In this document: positions 1-12,133 of the stretch, one piece after another | Numbering within the stretch: the first letter of the stretch is position 1 | How the letters are laid out: each line of letters opens with the position of its first letter | DNA from: Pontederia crassipes | Taxonomy: Eukaryota; Streptophyta; Magnoliopsida; Commelinales; Pontederiaceae | DNA: 64,000 bases | Assembly (NCBI GenBank): GCA_030549335.1 | Contig: CM060187.1 | Coordinates: 53,092,203 to 53,156,202, forward strand | Direction of reading: 5' to 3' | Translations under genes and position numbers: made by a program | The notes under the pieces: model-generated | Databases searched by the model: none | What the model saw: only the letters and a program-made list of their open reading frames with translations | Told to the model about the DNA's origin: nothing

Positions 1-34
1 ATTAGTACAAACTTCTAAATCTTATATTATTCAA

Positions 35-869
35 CAGTGTTGTTAGGACCGGACCGAATCGGCCGGTCCGACCGTCGACCGATTGTTAACACAAGTTAAT
101 TTGAAGATGAAAATAGAATTGCCCTTTGGACCGGGTTAAACCGGTCAAATCTGATCAAAAATAGGATAAAATCGGAAAAACTAGGTTAAGCCACGTTTTT
201 GTGAATTGGACTGAGAGAGAGTCATGTGTGAGAGAGAACTGAGAGAGAGAGAGATTGTTTGAACCAAGAGAAAGAGAGAACCGTGAGAGAGAGATTAAAT
301 GAGAGAGAGAGAGAGACGCGTGAGACAGAGGGACGTTGGGAAAGAGAGAAGAGATTAAACGAGAGAGAGATGTGTGAGAGAGCCATAGAGGAACGTTGGA
401 AACGGGAGAAGAAACAAGTATAAGAGAGAGAATAGACATTAGGATTTGAGATAGAGCGTGCTTTCATTGGGAAAGAGAGAGGGAAGAGAGACGCGTGATG
501 GTGTGAGAGAGACAAGAGACGTTGGAAATAAGAGAGAAACCAAGAGACGTCCTTGGAAGATAGAGAGAGTTTTAATTTTTCTTTCATGCATATATTGGTA
601 ATACAAATGATAACTTTGAAGAATTGAACGACAATTATGATATAAGTAAATAATTATAATTTTGCTCTCTTTAAATTATAATTTATAAATTTCAACTTTA
701 CTTTATTTTACTTTTGTATATGTCTGCTACATAAATAATTTAATAACTTAATGTATTATATTAAATTATAATATTTTATTATTAGCCGGTCCGACCGACC
801 GATCTGACTGATCCGACCTCAAACGGATACTTATTCGATTCTTTGTCTAGTCCGATCCTAACTACGCTG
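35..869. mobile_element. Non-autonomous hAT-type DNA transposon with GA-rich interior
   Basis: The ends form an imperfect terminal inverted repeat: CAGTGTTGTTAGGACCGGAC at the left and, on the opposite strand at the right, CAGCGTAGTTAGGATCGGAC. The flanks ttattcaa (27-34) and ctattcaa (870-877) match in 7 of 8 bases, the 8-bp target duplication expected of hAT elements. Inside are a long GA-repeat tract (about 205-570) and AT-rich DNA. Open frames across the GA tract are low-complexity artefacts, and no transposase is visible. The family call rests on end structure only. Confidence 0.65.
205..570. repeat. GA-rich imperfect microsatellite
   Basis: Runs of gagaga broken by short spacers such as acgcgtga and gacgttgg, inside the hAT-type element. 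The spacers recur, so it looks like a decayed higher-order repeat and not one pure tract. Confidence 0.85.
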
Positions 870-877
870 CTATTCAA

Positions 878-3398
878 TACATATATACACTTCTGCATTA
901 CACACATAATCTGATTACCTCAAATCACAATATGCTTCTTGTTTCGAGACAAGTCTTTTAATACAATGAACAAACCAAAGGTTAATAGAAAAATCAAAAG
1001 GTCATTAGAAATTAAAACATTTGATCGGAAACTACAAGGAGATGGACTCCTTTTTTTTTACCAAGGCAACTAAATTTTTTTGTCAATGTTTCTGCTCAAG
1101 AGTATAGATATTTAGTCAAGCCTGCCATATCCTATAGATGAGCAGTGAGGAGGCGAGGTGGAGTTCATGTTGCGTAGGCGATGAGGTCGTTCGGTAGACG
1201 ATTGCAAGCGAAAAGATCATAGAAAAGGAGGTTGAAAGGAGCAGAGGAGGACCTTGTGCGGCGCAGGTAGGCTACAAGAGACAAGGAATCGAATCTCACA
1301 TGAACAAAAATATAGGATAAGAAGGACGTCTCTCACTTGAACCAAAAACAGGATAGTGAAACTGCTTAATTGAAAGTACATCGCTCTTGAACTATGCTTC
1401 ATATCATTGCCGCCTACTTGCGGGGATATTATGCCCATTAAAGCCATAAAAAAGTATGACTTCCTTGTATAAGAGAACACCGTTAATTCAATGTGAGTGA
1501 CTAAATATTCGTATCCTGCATTGACAAAAAATTTATTGCAATCCATGTTTGTGATGGAATGCTCCATACAATATCTTTTAGTTGGAGGGAGAGGGAACAT
1601 GAAATGAATATATATATATATATATATATATTTAATGTTGTGTTACTAACTCGTTATTCGAGTTTCAATAGAACACACCTCCACACACAAACGTTTGCAC
1701 TCGAACTAAAAGGGAGTAATTGTTAATATCAAAATCTTATGTAAAATTAAAAGTAAATATTAAATTAAAAAACAGATAAAAATCATGAAATCCTATTTTT
1801 TAATAAAAAAATATTTTAATAAATGTAAAATTAAATTACCCTTCACTAAATGAAATTTTTATCTATACTTAAATCAGATTATATCAAAACATATTATTAA
1901 TTAAAAGAAACATATTAAACTCCGTCCAAATTAATTATTATTCTCATAAATATATTTTTAGTAATATATAAATATTATACTAATCATAAAATTAAGATCA
2001 CAAAAACTTATAATTAAAATTAAAATCATATTAAAATGTTAAAATCCTCATATCAACGTAAACTTATAATATATTAAAATTGAAATCTTAAAAATCTTGA
2101 TAGAGAGCATAAACACAAAGTCTACGTCAACTAAACATAAATGTCTGTTTAATCAAAGATGAATGTAGTAAAGAGAAATTAAAATTGGAAAGTGTTCCTA
2201 CAAAAAAATAGTTTCCTGAGGTTTTTTTATTGCGACAAGGAAATAATGCTGTGAATCAAGATTATCATAGCTCGAAATCTTACATGGGATCATAAAATCA
2301 TTAATCGAAAATCGTTAAATCCTATTTATTACTAAAAAACCTACATTTTAATTTACACCTCATTGAGTTATTTTTTATTGAATAATAAGCAAAATTACAT
2401 CTAAACTTATACATTAAACTTCATCTAACATTGATTCTTATTATCATAAATATATTTTTTAAGGTTAATATTTAAACGATATTAGTCCTACAAGATAAAA
2501 TAAAATCTAATACGATTTTACATATAAGATCTGAAAAATAAAACCCAGATCGATAAGGAATAATAACATCTCGTAAAATCAGATCGTGACAACCATGACA
2601 CAAAATTGTTTTAGCTCGATTCCTCATGAATCCAAATCACTAATAAACAAGCAATAGCAAAACATATCCCATCACGAAACAATCAATGAACAATCACAAA
2701 GTAAATATAAAAATAATGCATTTACAAAGTAGCCGTTTAAAACACCAAGCGATCCAGACGCATCCAGAAATTTTTTGCTCAAAATAATCAAAGAACTCGA
2801 ATAAAATGGATAATCATAATATAAGTGGACGATTATCTATACTGCGTGTGTGATTCAAAGTTATTAATCCCAATGCCTCTTTCAAATGCTTGCATAATCC
2901 GTACGATCTTTCAAACTGATCTTGATGCAATAATGTCGACATATAGTTGGCGCATCAAATTTTTAATTTTTAAAACTGATCATGATGCTATGTTCTTTTT
3001 TATAAAAAAAATAGCTTGCTAAATCTACAATGAAACATACAATACATTTACATCAAAGTATTCATCAAAACGATCTACGAAAGTTAAATTATTCGCATGG
3101 AAAAAAGGTAGAGTGGGACATCAAATTCTTAGCTTGTTTTGAATCATGCTCATGTCAAATTATATGTCAGATTCATAGATCATTTTTCTATCATGATGTT
3201 CATAAAAAGTCCCAATGGAGCTGCGAATTAGGAAAAAGATGTTATGTGATGTAAAATCAACCAAGGCAGACAATTTAAAAGATAAATACCAGCAAATGTT
3301 TGAGGTTTCCAAAAAGAACATGTCTCAGCGAGGAATGTCACTAAACCTTGAAGAAAACGATGAAGACAGAGATAGAAATAGCACAAAAAAAGCACCAA
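878..3398. other. Intergenic AT-rich DNA, no gene recognised
   Basis: There is a TA microsatellite at about 1608-1631. Two loosely similar AT-rich blocks (about 1740-1990 and 2300-2480) share phrases such as cataaatatattttt and look like a decayed duplication. Short frames on both strands (for example one of 127 codons at 1217-1600 minus) show no recognisable domain. Confidence 0.6.
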
Positions 3399-3845
3399 TC
3401 AAGCCGTGAGAACGACGGCTCCTCCGGCAGCCTTGATCTTCTTCTCGGCGATCTTGGAGATGAGCTTCGCCTTCACGACCACCGGATGCTCCGGCGGCAG
3501 CATCCCCTTGCCGAGCACCTTGAAGTATCCGAACTGGGTCACGTCCACCAGAGGGGCCTTGGAAGGGTCGGCCTTGGCCTGGGCCTTGACGTCCTCCGGA
3601 ACGAGCGACCAGAGGCGGTCGACGTTGACGGAGGGGCAGTGGAACTTGTTGCGGAGGCGGTGGAAGTACCGCATGCCGACCTTGCCGAAGTAACCCGGAT
3701 GGTACTTATCGAAGAGGATGCGGTGGTGGTGCATGCCTCCGGCGTTACCTCTACCTCCGGGATGCTTTCGATGCTTTCCGATCCTGCCGTGCCCGGCGCT
3801 GACGTGCCCTCTCTTCTTCCGATTCTTCTTGAATCTGGTCGTCAT
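3399..3845 (-). CDS. RPL27A: 60S ribosomal protein L27a (uL15 family), intronless
   Basis: Structural protein of the cytosolic large ribosomal subunit. The frame gives 148 residues, close to the usual plant length. The basic N-terminus ([20 protein letters not shown]) leads into the uL15 hallmark [18 protein letters not shown] (about residues 20-37). The C-terminal uL15 signature [19 protein letters not shown] lies at about residues 126-144. The frame is open 17 codons further upstream, but MTTRF is the conserved family start, and the telo-box just upstream would sit in the 5' leader. Third codon positions are strongly G/C, unlike the AT-rich surroundings, as in highly expressed monocot genes. 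Lack of introns could mean a retrocopy, but the intact promoter motifs and undamaged frame favour a working gene. Confidence 0.97.
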   Translation of the reverse strand: MTTRFKKNRKKRGHVSAGHGRIGKHRKHPGGRGNAGGMHHHRILFDKYHPGYFGKVGMRYFHRLRNKFHCPSVNVDRLWSLVPEDVKAQAKADPSKAPLVDVTQFGYFKVLGKGMLPPEHPVVVKAKLISKIAEKKIKAAGGAVVLTA

Positions 3846-3864
3846 GTTCGCAGCAGCCGCCGAA

Positions 3865-3872
3865 TAGGGTTT
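3865..3872 (-). promoter_or_regulatory. Telo-box (AAACCCTA) in the RPL27A leader
   Basis: On the minus strand the sequence reads AAACCCTA about 20 bases upstream of the RPL27A start codon. Telo-boxes combined with site II elements are a known signature of plant ribosomal-protein promoters and are linked to growth-dependent expression. Confidence 0.7.
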
Positions 3873-4016
3873 CCACAGGTGAGGGTTCGGAGGCACAAAT
3901 GGCCACTCCTACACGAATGCTTGTTTATATGTCATACACGAAAATATAATAACCGCCTGATAGGAATCAGACGTCGACGAGTGGTCGTTCCCTTTTCGTG
4001 GTCTGGAGGGCTGAAA

Positions 4017-4081
4017 TGGGCCTATACAGTAAAAGTTGGAATGCGGCCCCTGGCAGTTTGCAATTTGGGCCTTTATATATA
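4017..4081 (-). promoter_or_regulatory. RPL27A core promoter: TATA box plus two site II (TGGGCC) motifs
   Basis: TATATAAAG on the minus strand lies at about 4071-4081. TGGGCC motifs (read on the plus strand) are at 4017-4022 and 4066-4071. Site II elements bind TCP factors in plants and are typical of ribosomal-protein genes. Transcription would start near 4040, giving a leader of about 200 bases that contains the telo-box. Confidence 0.6.
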
Positions 4082-6356
4082 GTACAAAAAGAAATAAATT
4101 TAATAACGCTATTTTATATTGCTAATTCTAGAAGCGCTTGTCATTCAACAATAGTACTGCAGTAAAATGAAAAAAAAAGTTTATAATTTTATGTGGAATC
4201 AGACAAATAATCCCAAAAAAAATGATATTCAATAAAAGTAGAATAACCAATAAAAGATTTCATGGTTGAAAGAAAGGGGTCTGTTCTTAATTTTTGCATC
4301 CTAATTCCTAACAGCAATCTTAATGTCACCTTGAATGAATTATTTCCAAAAGTTGATGTCAATGACAAGAACAAAACCCATGTTCTCAATTTCTTTTTTC
4401 TTTCACTTTATTGATTGATGCTAATAATCATACATAATTAATTACATTTGATAATTTTGCACAAAGATATAATATAAAAAATGCTAAATAAATGTAATGT
4501 TGTGAATATTAACTACTTTAACTATTAAGTGATTAATCAATATTATTAACATATTTTTTGCGTAATAATATATTTTTCACTAGAAGTGGTAGTTAATTAT
4601 TATACTATAATAATTATTTAGTAGATAAGATTTTAGTAAAATGAAACAAATCTAGGTCAATTATATGTTACACGAATTGTTCATTTGAATAATTGAAATA
4701 ATTTATTATTAATATTCTTTAATATTGCTTAATGGTTAACTTATTTTATTCTATGCAAGCATTTGCATTTTCCACGTGAACATTTATTTTCTCTTAATGT
4801 GTTAGATAAATAAATAACAATATTTAATAAAATTATATAAGTACATGCACAAATTACTTTAAATTTTTGTCCCTATTTCAAACACAAGAATATTTTACTT
4901 GTGATTTTTATCAAATGAATATTTTGGCATCCTGTAGTGCGTTTGACGATGGAACCAAGTTAGAGAGTGTGATTTATTCGATCGAACGATGTGAAGACTA
5001 ATGGAATTGGGTCAAGAGTTCGATGTGGGAATTTGAAGTCATCTGATCCAGTTTTCACCCTTCCCACGCCTTTTTCTTTTTTCTTTTTTTTTAACTGACA
5101 CACAATTTTTTATTGCACTAAATAGAGGAGTTAAATATCACTTGCAAGAAGAAGAAGAAAGAACTAAATGATTACAAAGAGATTTAATCATCGTTATGCA
5201 TCACTTCGAAATTGTATGAGGCCCATTATTGACATATTCAAAATGTGTTTTTCAATTCTTTAAGGTGGCAACTTAAATGGTTGAACAATAATGCAATAAA
5301 AATTGATGCAAATGAGATTATAGAAGAATCTAATGGTGATTAGAAGTATACATGATATATAAAAAATCACGAAGTGCTGAGAGATGTATTCTAAAGATGT
5401 GTGAGAAGACTATTCTCCATTTGGAAGAACCATAAGCACAATCAAGCCGTGATTGTATTTTAAAGCTGTGTGCTAATTAGTCTATTGGAAGTAACAACGA
5501 GTCCACTGTGTGCTGGTTGGATGCTTAAACAAGCGTTGTGCTCATTGCTGACATGGTGCATAGTTAAAATTCTGCAACTTACATGGTACATCAAATTAAG
5601 GTTTGAGAACTAGTTAAAAAAAGCAGTATATACCTCAGGAATTGGGCATATATACGTATCCTAATATGCATATATACACAAGCATATAATTAAATATATA
5701 TGTACACAAATAACATGTAACCTATATCACATGTTGACACTAATTAGAATATTATGTTATGAGATTGTGATGCACATTGCATCTTACACGACGAAAACAA
5801 CAAAATATGAAAATGTAACTCGACCTAGTTGTCAATAATTAAGTACTTTGCAATCACTAGATAATCAGGAGACAAATTAAGCTAATGGACTTTGAACCGA
5901 CGACACAGACTTAATTTAACTATGACATTTCCGTATCTTACAACAAAATTGATCGTTGATGTCATTCATTTGCAACAAAATTTTTATTATATATTTTGTA
6001 TTATTTTTTGTTGCATCACTTCGAGCGCAACCGAAAAACGCATGCCAAAAAACAAAAGGTCAAACTTTGAGAATAATCTAATTACATAATGAAGTTAGGG
6101 AATAGAAAGATGATTCATGGTTTACGCAATGTTTTTCTCATTCAAAGAGACAAAACTGACTTGTTTTCGATGAAGTAAATCGATGGTATCCAAACAGACC
6201 TGGTATCCTTATATTCTCGCAGATTATGACACGTTTAGGTAAATCACAAATAAAATAGCTGTCGTTTATCATAAGGTTCTGCTGACACAAATAAGAGCAC
6301 ACAAGGAAAGTTCTTTAGAGAAAAGAAAAAGCATCTCTGCCGCGCGGCATCATGCA
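4082..6356. other. Intergenic AT-rich DNA between RPL27A promoter and NACA copy A
   Basis: No gene recognised. An imperfect local duplication, tgtattctaaagatgtgtg (about 5388) and tgtattttaaagctgtgtg (about 5453), lies about 65 bases apart. The last 150-180 bases match the DNA downstream of NACA copies B and C, so they belong to the duplicated unit and should include the 3' untranslated region of copy A. Confidence 0.6.
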
Positions 6357-9300
6357 TTAATTAGTAAGGTCCATAATGGCTGTAACAATGTCGCCCTCCG
6401 CTGCTTTAAGGGCCTTGACAGCTTTCGACCTCGACACGCCTGCCTGGGTCATGACCAATTCAATGTCCTTGGGCTCAACCCCGCTCTCATCAACTTCTTC
6501 ATCATCCTGAACCGCAGAGGACGCCTCAGGCTTGGAGATCACATGGCTCAAATCAGGAGCCTTGAATTGTTCTGCAGCTTGTGTTTGCAACTGTGAGCTC
6601 AAGTCCTCTATTTTTGCCTCTCCAAAGATAACATAAGTATCTGAAGTTGGACTCTTGAAGACATCCGGCTTTGATATGACAAATAATATCTGGATGAACA
6701 ATAGTACAAAATGCATCAAGATGTCCCAAAAACACAGATGATGCATTAAGAGTTTTAGATAAACACTGAAATTCATAGATTTCCAAACTTACATTCTTGC
6801 TCTTCTTTACGGTGACGCGACTAACACCAGGAATCGGCTTCATACCAAGCTTCAGCATGGCCTTTCGACTCTTTTTTTCACTTCTACTTTGCTTTGACCT
6901 TCCAGAAGCATCAGCTCCCCCTATCAACGTTTGACGAAAAACAAATTAAATGCAAAAAATCGTACGGAAAGGCACAACGGAAACAAAAGGATTTGCCAGA
7001 ATCTAATTGCAAAATTTCATTTGTTATAATTGTGCCTTTACATAAAAGCCTATTTATCTGATTGCTCAAAAGTTGAATGAGGGAAAAACCAATGACATGT
7101 ATTTCATGGGCATCTTCCAGGATATCCACGCAATCTTCCAACTTTAACCTACACCTATTCATCTAGCTAACTCATGGAATCGACCGATTATACAACTCCT
7201 CCAAAAAAAAAACGAGTTGACGCGGAGTTCAACTCGCCACAGACCAGCACACGATGGAATCGCGTGCTGGAACGTAGAATCAGCTGGCACAGCGTGCTGC
7301 TGTGCCAACCTCTTTTTATCAGATGCGCAAGCCTATTTGCAGTTACAACTTTTACAACAATCCCTAACCACAACCTATTTCATTTCCATTTCTGCGCTGC
7401 CGCTGGTTGATGTGTTCCTGTCGCCAGTAGCTGCCGACGTGGCTGTTGCTGTCGCGGCGGCTGTTGCTGTCATCGCAGATTCGCAGCTGTTGCTGTCGCC
7501 GGTCGCTGCTGCTGCTTCTGTTGATGTCGTCGGTCACTGCTGCTGCCAGGTTCCTCTCCTATATCGCTTTTTCTACCCCCTCTCTCCCTCTCCCCTCTCT
7601 CACAACCTCTTCTGTTAGAAGGCAGGAGAGAAGGCACGACTCTCATGCGTTCTCTTCTGCTTGCGAGCAGAAGAGGACTGTTCCTCTAGTCTCACACGCA
7701 GCGGATGGCGCACAGCGGCATGAGCATGAGGGAGCTCATCCTCTCTCTCGTCAGCAGGAGTGGACCATTTCTCGTGAGAGGCGTGCAAGCAAGAATGAAC
7801 GATCTTTTTATCTTTGCACGCCAGCCATGCATAAGCAGGAGTGGGCTGGTCTTTTGCTGCTCACGAGGACCTTCAGTCATCCCCTTCTTAGATTATTAGG
7901 TCATTAGTTACTTGTTATCAATTATTAGGTAGATTATAAGATCCTTAATTTTTATCATTAGATTTTATAAATGATATGCAATAATAGGTATTACATGAAG
8001 TTTTTTTTTTTAAAGTAAGGCAAGTTTTCTTATAAATATACATATAATTCAACAAAGTTCTTTAATATATATATATTCAAAAATATCATTTTAGTAAAAT
8101 TTTACATGTTCATCCGACCTTTCCATGCCGACTCCAATTTACAAGTCTGACAGCATTGCATCTACAGCTTCACAACCACTCCAGAACATTGGACTATCAT
8201 CAAAATATATTATAATGCTCCATAACAGGTTGGATTCAGCAACAATATGTTAATTTGAATGTTGAACGTGAATATAAAGGTATGTAGCTGACAAGAATAT
8301 GATCTTGTATCATCCCACAAGAATTATTGATGGGTTTAGCAATAAGTCATCTTTCTTTTCTCAAAAAAAATAAAGAAGTAATTTCCCTGTAAATGCATCT
8401 AGGCCTGTTACCAACAACAACAACAATAACAACAACAAAGCCTTATCCCACTAGGCCTGTTAAGCAAGAAATTGAACTAGTTGGCATACAAGCTTAACAA
8501 ACAAAATATGAAAAATAATATACCTATTAGAATGTGGTTTAACTGCAATCCAGCATTTGTTTGGCAAAGAGAAACAATAAGTTCTTTGGTTTGCTAACCC
8601 AAGGGGTTAGATGACTAGGCTCCTTAAACCTTGTACCACAAAATCTTCTGAATACAAGTATAGTTCCACATTAATAATGAAGAAAAGGCTAGTCAACCTT
8701 TAACCTATATGTTCTCGATAGACAACATTGATCATTGACAACAACAACAACAAAGCCTTATCCCACTTAGGTGGGGTCGGCTACATGGATCATACGACTT
8801 CGTTGATCCATGTTCATGAGATTCGACAGAGTTTTACGCTAGCTGTCGGGGCCTAACACAACCCTCCTCCTTTATCCGGGCCTAACACAACATTGATCAT
8901 TGAATAGGAGAAAAATAAAAAGAAATGAGCTTTCAAGAACTATTTTTTTAGAAGAGAACTCAACAAATATTGGCTACATGAACCAACTTTTCTTACGACA
9001 TTCTAAATCCTGGGTCCTAAATCACCACTTTAGTTTCCAATTAAATGGTAGACATATATGGAAACCTATGATCCTTATGGTGTGGTGAAATCTTTCATTA
9101 TTTTCTCTGATTTTTACATTGTAGTTGGATCACCAAAACTATTAGCTAATTCTGGATGAGAAACAGTACTTAGCTTCTAATCTATTGCAAATTTGATTCC
9201 CAGATGAATCTTGCTTTAGGGTGCCACTCATGTGAGGCACAGTTTACATACCTTCAACATCATCTTCGTCCTTGTCATCATCCTCATCCTCATCATCGTC

Positions 9301-10508
9301 CTCATCATCATCCTCGACAACAGGTTCATCAGGCTGTAAAATGAAGTTAAAATAAACAATTACCAAACTAAGCCATGTACAAAAATTCACTTAATGGGTG
9401 AACCAGTAAAAGTCAGAATTTTTGAAATAGTCAATGAAAATAAGCACCCCCAAAAACGTGCATTTAATTGATCAATGAGGGTTCAGCAAGAGGCAGCCAA
9501 TAAATCTAACCACTACCCATGGTTTAGTTATGATTTCACATTTTACTCAGCATGTTATTCAACAGCACCATAATACAAGACACTCTGATATAACCATCAA
9601 CAAGATACAAGACCAAAATAATACTCCCAAAATGAAGAAATACTAGTCAAAGCACAGAAGAGAAACAAGGCAATTGAATGTTCACATAACTAATAATTCT
9701 TCTGCATAGTAAGATTCACGAGGAGCTGATTTCCAACATTCTAAGAAAATCAACATTTGCTACAAAATAAGACGTTTTACAGAGGACACTACCCTTAGCA
9801 AAATAAAACAAAATCAATATCTGCATCCACTATATATCCTGGCTTCCTGAATTGGTCTAAGATCACCAGCTAACGATCATCAATAAGTTGGGTAGATTCA
9901 TGTTAACAGACAAGCATATAATAGATATGCTGACTTCATCAAAGGTGGATGCTAACTATTTATCCAAGCAATCAGTAAAAATAAGCCTTATTGGTTAGAA
10001 AAGGAAGCTTTGAGCACATTTAAATGTGAAAGTGCAGAATTCTTTAAAGCGTCATAAGCTGCATAATTCTTTAAAGCATCGCAAACATCATAAATAATCT
10101 ACAGATTCCATGTCATAGCTATAGGGAAAAGTGGAGAGGACGACCATTATGGTGCAATAAACACTACGGGACCGGCAAAAGTTGCAGGCCCGCGCAGTCA
10201 TCAAAATCATTTTCTAGTTTAAACGGCTAGGGTGATTTCTGCTCATAAAAATTGCATCTTGACGGGCCATTATTAAATTATGAGGTAAAGGAAAATAAGG
10301 TAATGTAAGATGGCTAAAAATTCGATCTTTATTTTAAACTCTGTGAATGTAAACATATCGCAAAAAACAGAAACGCAACATTTTGAAAAGAATAAACAAG
10401 GGCCCCGATGGCCAAGAGGCAGAGAAAGGGGAATCAGAGGAGGCCCACGTCGATCTGCTGCTGCTCGAGGTGGGCGGCGAGAAGCTCCTCCTGCGTCTGG
10501 GCAGTCAT
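6357..10508 (-). CDS. NACA: Nascent polypeptide-associated complex subunit alpha (copy A, intact)
   Basis: Alpha subunit of the ribosome-bound NAC heterodimer, which contacts nascent chains at the tunnel exit in the cytosol. Four exons, in minus-strand order: 10449-10508, 9252-9333, 6793-6920, 6357-6689. All junctions are GT/AG (the intron 1 donor is the weaker GTGGGC), phases fit, and they total 603 bases or 200 residues. Exon 1 starts [10 protein letters not shown]. Exon 2 is almost wholly Asp/Glu. Exon 3 has the basic ribosome-contacting stretch and the start of the NAC domain ([20 protein letters not shown]). Exon 4 finishes that domain ([10 protein letters not shown]...[12 protein letters not shown]) and carries a C-terminal UBA domain ([19 protein letters not shown], ending IMDLTN). 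Intron 2 is expanded by a roughly 1-kb insertion and two SINEs. Confidence 0.95.
7167..8158. mobile_element. About 1-kb insertion in intron 2 of NACA copy A, hAT-like right end
   Basis: The paralogous intron of copy B runs uninterrupted from catctagc into agcttcacaac (near 16735). In copy A about 990 bases lie between these, flanked by catcta on both sides. The right end, read on the opposite strand, is CAATGCTGTCAGAC, close to the CAATGTTGTCAAAC end of the hAT-like element in copy B. A matching left inverted repeat is not visible, so that end may be truncated or diverged. The interior has a GC/CT-rich part with gctgttgctgtcgcc-like triplets (about 7390-7900) followed by AT-rich DNA, the same plan as the copy B element. 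The open frames inside are low complexity. Confidence 0.55.
8411..8450 (-). mobile_element. Severely 5'-truncated SINE fragment
   Basis: A (CAA)n tail followed by the conserved tail-proximal sequence aaagccttatcccac, flanked by the exact 12-bp repeat ctaggcctgtta (8399-8410 and 8451-8462). Only the 3' terminus of the element was inserted, as expected from target-primed reverse transcription. Confidence 0.8.
8739..8886 (-). mobile_element. SINE (Au-like 3' end, TTG-repeat tail) in NACA copy A intron 2
   Basis: Read on the minus strand, the body ends in the widespread plant motif ending ccacctaagtgggataaggc, then (TTG)n. It is flanked by perfect 17-bp repeats acaacattgatcattga (8722-8738 and 8887-8903). 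The paralogous intron of copy B (about 17225-17245) has the empty site, so insertion followed the duplication. The Au-type label is from memory of the 3' motif. Confidence 0.85.
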
Positions 10509-10652
10509 GGCGAGGGGAGATCCGAGAGAGTAGTAAAACCGAAGAGGACGCGAAGTAAAAGCAACAACCAAAGGAAGGCGAAGAAAGCAAACTCCCAAAC
10601 TGAGAGAGACGACGGCGGATTGGGGATTTGGGGGGTGCGAGATTTTTGCTCG

Positions 10653-10659
10653 ATTTATA
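10653..10659 (-). promoter_or_regulatory. Probable TATA box of NACA copy A
   Basis: TATAAAT on the minus strand, about 145 bases upstream of the start codon. Copy B has TATATAAA at the equivalent place. Confidence 0.5.
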
Positions 10660-10669
10660 TGCTGCGTTC

Positions 10670-11466
10670 GACTGCGAAATTACAAAGTTACCACTGAACT
10701 TTAAGCGGAAAAAAATCTGTATTGACTAATATTTATAAGATTATTTATTGTTTAAGCGAAACAAAAACATTTCGCAGAGAGTTTCAAAATAAACGTAATG
10801 TTGGACGAAGATGACAATCCAAAAAAAAAACACTATTTCTGGGATTAATGAAAATGTGATGTGATATATGGTAATGGCGTTGTAAAAATTCTGTGTATGT
10901 TTTAAAATTCATGACAGCAAAACTTTTTGAATACACACGAGCATTATCAATCGTAATCAATTTTTTTTATTTTACGTTTTAAGAATATTTAAACATTAAA
11001 AATATTCATGACTGTTGTAATTATTTGTAACAATTTATTATATTATAACATTATTGTTTAGACATCAAAATTATCTTTAATCACAAGCGAGTAAAGACCG
11101 CAAAAAATAATTATACGAAAATCATCTTGACAAGCATGAATCCCAATATTTATTTGCATTGAGTAAATAAGGTAATGTAAGATGCTATTATAAATAAAAT
11201 CTTTGCATATCAGCTATTCAAGTGATGAATCATTTTGAGTGGAAAACATTAAATATTTAATTAACCTCAGTACAAGCTGCAGAGATTGATTGCCTCCTGA
11301 GCTTTTATCATCTATTCTTTTCGGCAGTACTTTTATCATCACATTTAGCAAAGGCCAGTTTTTTATGCCAACATCTTCATATTAAACAACGGACTTCATA
11401 AAAGAACAATGTTACCTGCACACTGAAATCATATGATCCACTTATCTGCTACATGCTGCCTATGCG
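10670..11466. other. Upstream flank of NACA copy A, homologous to that of copy B
   Basis: No gene. Phrases such as aagcatgaatcccaatatttatttg, tcaagt-gtgaatcatttt and acttttatcatcacattta recur in the same order upstream of copy B (about 19870-20110), showing that the duplicated unit extends at least this far. The LTR element interrupts its far end. Confidence 0.7.
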
Positions 11467-12133
11467 TGTCACGGGGCGTTTCCCGTGACACGAAGCGTGA
11501 AGCCTCGCGGCACCAGTGCCGCTCAACTTATAGCCCTCGGCCGCTCAGCGCCGAAAATATGGAACACATGCAGCCGCTCCGCACTGCGTAATATTGCGGA
11601 GTACCAAGTTATCCGCCCTTAGGGCATTTATCTTGTAAGGCCGTCCTTATGAATGGCCAAGTAGGTGACGTTCCCGTAGGGTACGTCTTTTGCATCTTCA
11701 ATATGTAACAAGACTCCTATACCTACGGTACACTGGGAGGAGTTCACTAGTGCCTTCCGAGGTCCAATTGTATGTTATGTTTCATCATATTTAATACAAG
11801 TAAGCTTTCCTTTAATTCTAGTGTTATGGCCTTGAGCGTGGGGTGGCAACCCACATCGGTGTCCCTTCGTGGCGTCCCGTGGTCCCTTCGTCGCCCCTTC
11901 GGACTTTAAGCGCCCAAGCGCCAACATTAGTGCCGCAACGCGCTAATGCCACGGTCTCGTGACGAGTAGTCCAACACTCTAGTCATGTCCGTGATTGAAT
12001 GCCTATAAGAGCGACTCTCGGCAAAGTCATCTCGACCATAAAACTTCCGCTGCAAACTCAAAACAGGCTTGGCTAGGTGCCTATCCGCCTAGTCGCCGCA
12101 CGTGGTCTAGTGTCCGAGAATGACCCCGTGACA
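11467..12133 (+). repeat. Left LTR
   Basis: Begins TGTCACGG and ends CCGTGACA, a perfect short inverted repeat. The initiator-Met primer-binding site starts three bases later. Confidence 0.88.

Noticed and set aside
155-587. Minus-strand open frames of 94 and 121 codons
   Set aside because: They run through the GA microsatellite of the hAT-type element and code only for Ser/Leu-rich low-complexity sequence.
1217-1600. Minus-strand open frame of 127 codons
   Set aside because: No recognisable domain, no codon bias distinct from the surroundings, no clear splice partners.
3348-4082. Plus-strand frame of 244 codons
   Set aside because: Antisense shadow of RPL27A; the minus-strand protein is an unambiguous uL15 member.
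7217-7907. Plus-strand frames rich in Val/Ala/Ser
   Set aside because: They lie in the triplet-repeat part of the insertion in NACA copy A intron 2; composition only, no domain.
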